Source: Bacteroidota bacterium
GTDB lineage: Bacteria; Bacteroidota; Bacteroidia; Bacteroidales; VadinHA17
Assembly (NCBI GenBank): GCA_015222065.1
Contig: JADFUQ010000040.1
Location: 1 to 11,601, forward strand
DNA: 11,601 nucleotides
Reading direction: 5' to 3'
Within the stretch, counting starts at the first letter, position 1, and every line of letters starts with the position of its first letter. The notes under the pieces are model-generated. The model was not told the origin of the DNA and searched no databases. It was given only the letters and a program-made list of their open reading frames with translations. Shown here in pieces: positions 9,501-11,601 of the stretch. Made by a program: the position numbers and the translations under genes.

Positions 9501-9639
9501 TGATAACATTTACACCGGGAAGAGGTTCACCTGAAGATTTATCCACAACTAAACCAGCTATTTTCCCATTAGTACCGGCAAAAAGGGTAATAGGCAGGAT
9601 AATTAACAGTGATATGAAAAAAAATTTAATAGGACGCAT
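6553..9639 (-). CDS. TonB-dependent outer-membrane receptor with N-terminal CarboxypepD-reg-like domain and calcium-type repeats
   Basis: This 1028-residue protein opens with a signal peptide (1-21). Residues about 25-104 are a CarboxypepD_reg-like beta-sandwich (GKIAGLVVDKSSGEPLPGVNV; TDIDGSYFIVNIPVGTYSLE). A TonB-box-like stretch EQIVITAERP (112-121) follows. The plug spans about 125-224 (YQIDGVSAVDP, EVSVIKSGFSAEYSNAQSGIVNIVMKEG). The rest is a barrel ending in KVGLSLSF, with the terminal Phe expected of outer-membrane proteins. It should import a ligand across the outer membrane using TonB/ExbBD energy. The length is SusC-like, but no SusD-type lipoprotein is present, so I do not call it SusC. 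Eight DxNxNG-type motifs lie at 377-411 and 462-522, and a canonical EF loop sits near the C-terminus (D984, N986, D988, G989, D995). AGGAGG lies 8 nt before the ATG. This is the first gene of the four-gene operon. The substrate cannot be read from sequence. Confidence 0.92.
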   Translation of the reverse strand: MRPIKFFFISLLIILPITLFAGTNGKIAGLVVDKSSGEPLPGVNVIIKGTLLGAATDIDGSYFIVNIPVGTYSLEITYVGYKNVIVNNVRIQADLTTSQDIKLEPSLMELGEQIVITAERPIIQRDLTASRDIMTSDEIKDIPVENVQGIVALSAGFVDGHARGGRDGEVRYQIDGVSAVDPMTGGFDTDVPEMAIEEVSVIKSGFSAEYSNAQSGIVNIVMKEGRKDNYTGKVQYKTSNFGDFDGYKFNESTGQYESKSGLSDMHRLKNLEWAFGGPIPLLKSVTFHLSGEHFFDEGRTPNSYQHNNTYSGKFAISPSQRDKITFSGTFAWSNTGSYSHLWSRKTYEDNLANYIPIETNPSPLDSWYGNGQLDTEDKNGNGVLDLNEDLNFNGILDTEDLNNDGKLTTYDMLDHLRYNKSNSYNISGNWTHTINNKSFIQWNIGVYKTKMVYDVNEKINEDANRNGILDLEWDKNGNGILDIDEDANLNGQWDYEDLNGNGILDTGADDMFNDDNNNGIIDESELSDQALQDYLNRGGDPDRLFMHWEDLPFGSEKDKDGYFVYGAGNAYYRLRWNNDDKITYSSKFLYKNQINKEHFLKVGVEGKLWDIYDHDVDLASGGNVYGQNIGERDDWGAEGQKAISPYTIGAFVEDKMEFEDFIVNMGLRYDIFDPNWDDFPGDMSNPVVDETHGGEVKNPVQVGFKKYFSPRLGVAFPISERDRFFFNYGKMFQLPIFSLLYRNINWDFSGAFPMVGNPDIMPETTIYYEIGVEHQIGLDWKVKAVGYYKDIKGLTDTKRYFFTSSNYYSIYYNTDYGKIEGFELTLNKRISNYFGGFINYTYQIAVGKSSSSAQNYRLIWAGTIVPKEESYLDWDQRHTMNTNIYFQTEDNAPFGFKPLKNVNINMIAQYGSGLPYSPSQRTREVLINTERGLPTYNIDISIKKSFKFKRYILSAFIWINNLTDHINIRNYRDMDIEWYQVYGDTNKDGKVGMDDDYDKVLRAARGRYNNPAYNSEGRRYKVGLSLSF
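8062..8511 (-). repeat. Two clusters of DxNxNGxxD calcium-binding-like repeats inside the TonB receptor
   Basis: Motifs start at D377, D389 and D400 (cluster 1) and at D462, D474, D486, D497 and D514 (cluster 2), mostly 11-12 residues apart; examples are DKNGNGVLD, DLNFNGILD, DANRNGILD and DLNGNGILD. The spacing recalls thrombospondin type 3 or tandem EF-loop repeats. The coding DNA is a matching degenerate tandem repeat. The clusters are separated by about 50 residues of beta-strand-like sequence, so each probably occupies an extracellular loop (inference). Calcium binding is inferred from the Asp/Asn pattern. Confidence 0.75.
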
Positions 9640-9703
9640 ATCTTAAACCTCCTATATAATTAAAATAATAGCGTAGATACATTTTGAAATTAATTAATAA
9701 ATT

Positions 9704-9733
9704 ATAATAAAGTTAAATAAATAATATATTCAA
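9704..9733 (-). promoter_or_regulatory. Candidate sigma-70-like promoter for the receptor operon
   Basis: On the minus strand, TTGAAT (9728-9733) and TATTAT (9704-9709) are 18 nt apart, giving a leader of roughly 55-60 nt before the ATG at 9639. In DNA this A+T-rich such pairs occur often by chance. A Bacteroidota-type TTTG/TAnnTTTG promoter does not fit with good spacing. Confidence 0.3.
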
Positions 9734-9919
9734 AACAACATATTTTTTTATTTTATTTGAAACATTTAATTGAAAAATCCGTATTTCTTATCTTTTTTAA
9801 GTAAAATAATAATTATTTATATGTTTAACAAGTAAAAGTAAAAAAAAGAGGTAGAAACTCAGACTTTGGCAAGAAATCTTTGGAGTGTATATTTAAATTA
9901 ACACAGACACACCTTTTAC

Positions 9920-9942
9920 GCGCCTGAGGCAGAGGCAGGCGC
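9920..9942. repeat. GC-rich perfect inverted repeat (7-bp arms, 9-nt loop)
   Basis: GCGCCTG (9920-9926) pairs with CAGGCGC (9936-9942) around AGGCAGAGG. The surrounding 9920-9946 is made of variants of GAGGCA/CAGGC and is the most G+C-rich spot in the intergenic region. No T-run follows on either strand, so it is not a standard intrinsic terminator. Confidence 0.55.
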
Positions 9943-9961
9943 AGGCACCTCTTCTGCAACG

Positions 9962-10055
9962 CATTCCGAATGAACTACTTTATCCCTTTTCCATAGAAAC
10001 CACTACGTGGCAGACTTATGTAGGCGGTCACTTTGTGAAAGCAACTCCTATGGAG
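9962..10055. repeat. Array of four 11-nt mini-hairpins (4-bp arms, 3-nt loop)
   Basis: Four palindromes share one architecture but differ in sequence: CATT-CCG-AATG (9962-9972), CCAC-TAC-GTGG (10000-10010), TCAC-TTT-GTGA (10028-10038) and CTCC-TAT-GGAG (10045-10055). Start-to-start distances are 38, 28 and 17 nt. CCATAG (9991-9996) and CTATGG (10048-10053) can also pair across the last three. Different arms with preserved pairing hint at structure being the conserved property. Function unknown. Confidence 0.45.
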
Positions 10056-10142
10056 CAAGAAGGCAATTCATATGTAGATTTGTGGTGTATCTGAGTTTAT
10101 TGCAAAATCCCGTTAATAAATGATGTATTACAATAAAACCCC

Positions 10143-10164
10143 CTCATCCCGCAAGCAAGATGAG
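10143..10164 (-). terminator. Possible weak intrinsic terminator downstream of the FG-GAP gene
   Basis: CTCATC (10143-10148) pairs with GATGAG (10159-10164) around a 10-nt loop. Read on the minus strand, the hairpin is followed by GGGGTTTTATT, a short T-run displaced by a G-run. It lies about 70 bp past the stop at 10237. The stem is only 6 bp. Confidence 0.3.
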
Positions 10165-10236
10165 AGAGTAATTTAAAAAAATAAACGCTTTAATATTGGA
10201 AAAAAATCTTTCCGTCTTAAATCTACCGTTCCCATA

Positions 10237-11601
10237 TCATTTTAGCAAAAGCATTTTCTTAGTCATCATCCTCAGCTTGTTATCCTTGCCTTTCATTTTT
10301 ATTTGATAGATATAAATTCCGCTGACAACATTTCTACCATTGTCATTCTTCCCGTCCCAGTTCATTTTATACACTCCCATCGGCTGAACGCCGCTGACAA
10401 GGGCGCGCACCTTTTGTCCTAAAAGATTATATATAGTCAATTCTACTTTACTGTTGGAAGCTAAGCTATAAGCTATAGTCGTTGCAGGGTTGAATGGATT
10501 GGGATAATTTTGGGAAAGACTATATTCAGTCGGTTTCAACTGTTCATTATCACTAATGCCGCTGCTGCTTGTTTCGAATTTATAATAAGCTGTCCGCCTG
10601 TTATCCGCTTGAAATGTCCGCCACAGTTTTTGCGAGCCTTTACTTCCCGATATATCTATAACGTTCAATCCGCTGTGGCCGCCTGTAATGACTTCAAAAT
10701 CCCCGTCATTATCAACATCCGCTATACATGGCGATCCATTGACCAGTCCGTCAAATAAAGCGGGAAAATTAGTATAATTGCTGCCGTCGCTGTTAAGTAC
10801 ATACAAATAGCATCCCTCTGAACTAACTGCAATTTCCAGAACGCCGTCGCCGTTAAAATCGGCAAATACAGGGGTTGTTCTGATTTTCCCTTCTAATAAT
10901 ACAGGGAAATTAGTTAACGAATCACCGGTATTAATATTAAAAGCATATAATTTCCCACTGTCTGTTCCTAATAAAATATCGAGGACGTCGTCTTTATTTA
11001 TATCACATAAAGAAGGTTGTGAATATAGCAGAGCCGGCGATGAATATAAAGTTGTTATTGAGCCGTCAATGCCAATACGCAAAAGATCGTCGTTATCTGT
11101 GATAACAACAATATAACGATCTTCGGTGGTTTCGGTTTTAATATGCGCTATTACCGGTTTACACATTATTTTAGAATCTAAAGTTATTGGAAAATTTTCC
11201 AATGTATCTCCTGAGGCGGTAAGGACGTGTAACTCATTATTAAATAATCCAAATACAATTTCTGGCGTCCCGTTTCCGGTTAGATCGCCAAGTCCCGCGC
11301 CTTGCTTTATAGGCGATGGGTGATTAACCGGGAAACCGCTCACTTCGGAGCCGTCAATTTTTACTACATGAAGGTTTCTGGTCATAGTTCCAAATACAAC
11401 TTCTAAATTTGCGTCTCCATCCAAATTGCTAACCGCGGCGGCGCTATGAACCTGTTCGCCGAAACTTTGCTGCAAAAGAATAGAACCGTTGTTTCTAATT
11501 ATATAGAGAATCCCGCTACGATTTGCCACAACAATTTCCTTTTGTCCATCCTGATCCATATCAGCGACAACCGGAGCGCCGGTTGTATATCCTACATAAA
11601 C
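10237..11601 (-). CDS. Secreted FG-GAP/VCBS-repeat beta-propeller protein with T9SS-like C-terminal sorting domain (5' end off the window)
   Basis: The frame stays open to the right edge: 14 codons before the first in-frame ATG (11559) continue an FG-GAP repeat (GAPVVADMDQDGQKEI), so that ATG is internal and the real start lies outside. The 454 visible residues hold seven repeats. Six have DxDxDG-like calcium loops (ADMDQDG, SNLDGDA, GDLTGNG, CDINKDD, ADFNGDG, ADVDNDG); the fourth (VIAHIKTETTEDRYIVVI) is degenerate. A closing WRTFQADNRRTAYY stretch often follows such propellers. The last 96 residues are a FlgD-Ig-like/T9SS type A-like domain: SLSQNYPNPFNPATTIAYSL, LTIYNLLGQKVRALV, MNWDGKNDNG, VVSGIYIYQIKM and terminal KKMLLLK. 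The protein is therefore probably secreted and surface-attached. An enzymatic domain may precede the propeller, as in some secreted proteases, but nothing visible shows one. It lies on the same strand as the receptor operon but 597 bp upstream of it, so it is probably a separate transcript. Confidence 0.88.
   Translation of the reverse strand, partial: VYVGYTTGAPVVADMDQDGQKEIVVANRSGILYIIRNNGSILLQQSFGEQVHSAAAVSNLDGDANLEVVFGTMTRNLHVVKIDGSEVSGFPVNHPSPIKQGAGLGDLTGNGTPEIVFGLFNNELHVLTASGDTLENFPITLDSKIMCKPVIAHIKTETTEDRYIVVITDNDDLLRIGIDGSITTLYSSPALLYSQPSLCDINKDDVLDILLGTDSGKLYAFNINTGDSLTNFPVLLEGKIRTTPVFADFNGDGVLEIAVSSEGCYLYVLNSDGSNYTNFPALFDGLVNGSPCIADVDNDGDFEVITGGHSGLNVIDISGSKGSQKLWRTFQADNRRTAYYKFETSSSGISDNEQLKPTEYSLSQNYPNPFNPATTIAYSLASNSKVELTIYNLLGQKVRALVSGVQPMGVYKMNWDGKNDNGRNVVSGIYIYQIKMKGKDNKLRMMTKKMLLLK

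Larger units (their letters stand above)
9855..10098. repeat. 244-bp intergenic segment bounded by a 9-bp inverted repeat (possible MITE-like relic)
   Basis: AAACTCAGA at 9855-9863 is the exact reverse complement of TCTGAGTTT at 10090-10098. Inside these, AAATCT (9874-9879) is matched by AGATTT (10076-10081) at nearly the same offset (10 versus 8 nt), so the ends could be imperfect terminal inverted repeats of about 25 bp. The interior is less A+T-rich than both flanks. No target-site duplication and no transposase gene are visible. In about 600 bp a single 9-bp inverted match is expected roughly once by chance, so the case rests on the second arm and the composition shift. Confidence 0.3.
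9640..10236. other. 597-bp non-coding region between the FG-GAP gene and the receptor operon
   Basis: No convincing reading frame exists on either strand. Three parts differ in composition: 9640-9845 is extremely A+T-rich with poly-A and poly-T runs and should hold the operon promoter and leader; 9855-10098 is markedly less A+T-rich and rich in inverted repeats; 10099-10236 is A+T-rich again and holds a possible terminator for the gene ending at 10237. Confidence 0.7.

Noticed and set aside
6553..9639. Calling the receptor SusC
   Set aside because: The length and the CarboxypepD-like domain fit, but no SusD-like lipoprotein follows, and the downstream partner is a sorting-domain protein instead.
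9846..9953. AAGAGGT (9846-9852) and ACCTCTT (9947-9953) as ends of a mobile element
   Set aside because: A 7-bp inverted match about 100 bp apart is expected by chance many times in a region this size, and no second arm supports it.
10198..10213. GGAAA/TTTCC inverted repeat just after the FG-GAP gene stop, as terminator
   Set aside because: The stem is 5 bp, A/T-dominated, with a loop that is itself an A/T run and no clear T-tail after the stem; the signal is not above background.
11557..11559. ATG at 11559 as start of the FG-GAP gene
   Set aside because: The 14 codons upstream stay open and complete an FG-GAP repeat (GAPVVAD), so this Met is internal and the gene is cut by the window edge.

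Overview
The window looks like part of a chromosome from a bacterium of the Fibrobacterota-Chlorobiota-Bacteroidota (FCB) superphylum. The evidence is a TonB-dependent receptor with an N-terminal carboxypeptidase-D-like domain, a PorV/PorQ-type outer-membrane protein, and two secreted proteins ending in type IX secretion (T9SS)-like C-terminal sorting domains, one with the QNYPNPFNP signature. The DNA is A+T-rich. All four genes whose starts are visible have strong Shine-Dalgarno sequences (AGGAGG, AAGGAGAG, AGGAG, AGGAGG). Bacteroidota proper largely lack such sites, so I favour a neighbouring lineage such as Calditrichota, Ignavibacteriota, Marinimicrobia or KSB1. That placement is inference.

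All genes lie on the minus strand. Positions 9639 down to 1 hold a tight four-gene operon with gaps of 42, 16 and 14 bp. In transcription order it encodes: (1) a 1028-residue TonB-dependent receptor with DxNxNG calcium-binding-like repeats; (2) a 787-residue secreted multidomain protein with a T9SS-like C-terminal domain; (3) a 342-residue PorV/PorQ-family beta-barrel; (4) a secreted protein of at least 1029 residues, starting at GTG, with a seven-bladed regulator-type propeller followed by a metallopeptidase-like domain that has lost its HExxH zinc site. Gene 4 runs off the left edge.

Positions 9640-10236 (597 bp) are non-coding. The part next to the operon is extremely A+T-rich and holds a weak promoter candidate. 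The middle (9855-10098) is less A+T-rich, is bounded by a 9-bp inverted repeat, and holds a GC-rich hairpin plus four 11-nt mini-hairpins of identical architecture. The right end has a possible weak terminator. From 10237 to the right edge lies the 3' part of a gene for a secreted FG-GAP/VCBS beta-propeller protein with a T9SS-like C-terminal domain; its start is outside the window.

A reasonable reading is that the operon builds a cell-surface assembly: a TonB-driven outer-membrane transporter, two large surface or secreted partners, and a co-encoded PorV-like factor that may deliver them. No ligand can be named. I saw no tRNA, rRNA, CRISPR, transposase or integrase. The less ordinary points are the apparent pseudo-peptidase, the calcium-type repeats in the receptor, the PorV-like gene packaged with its possible cargo, and the structured intergenic element.
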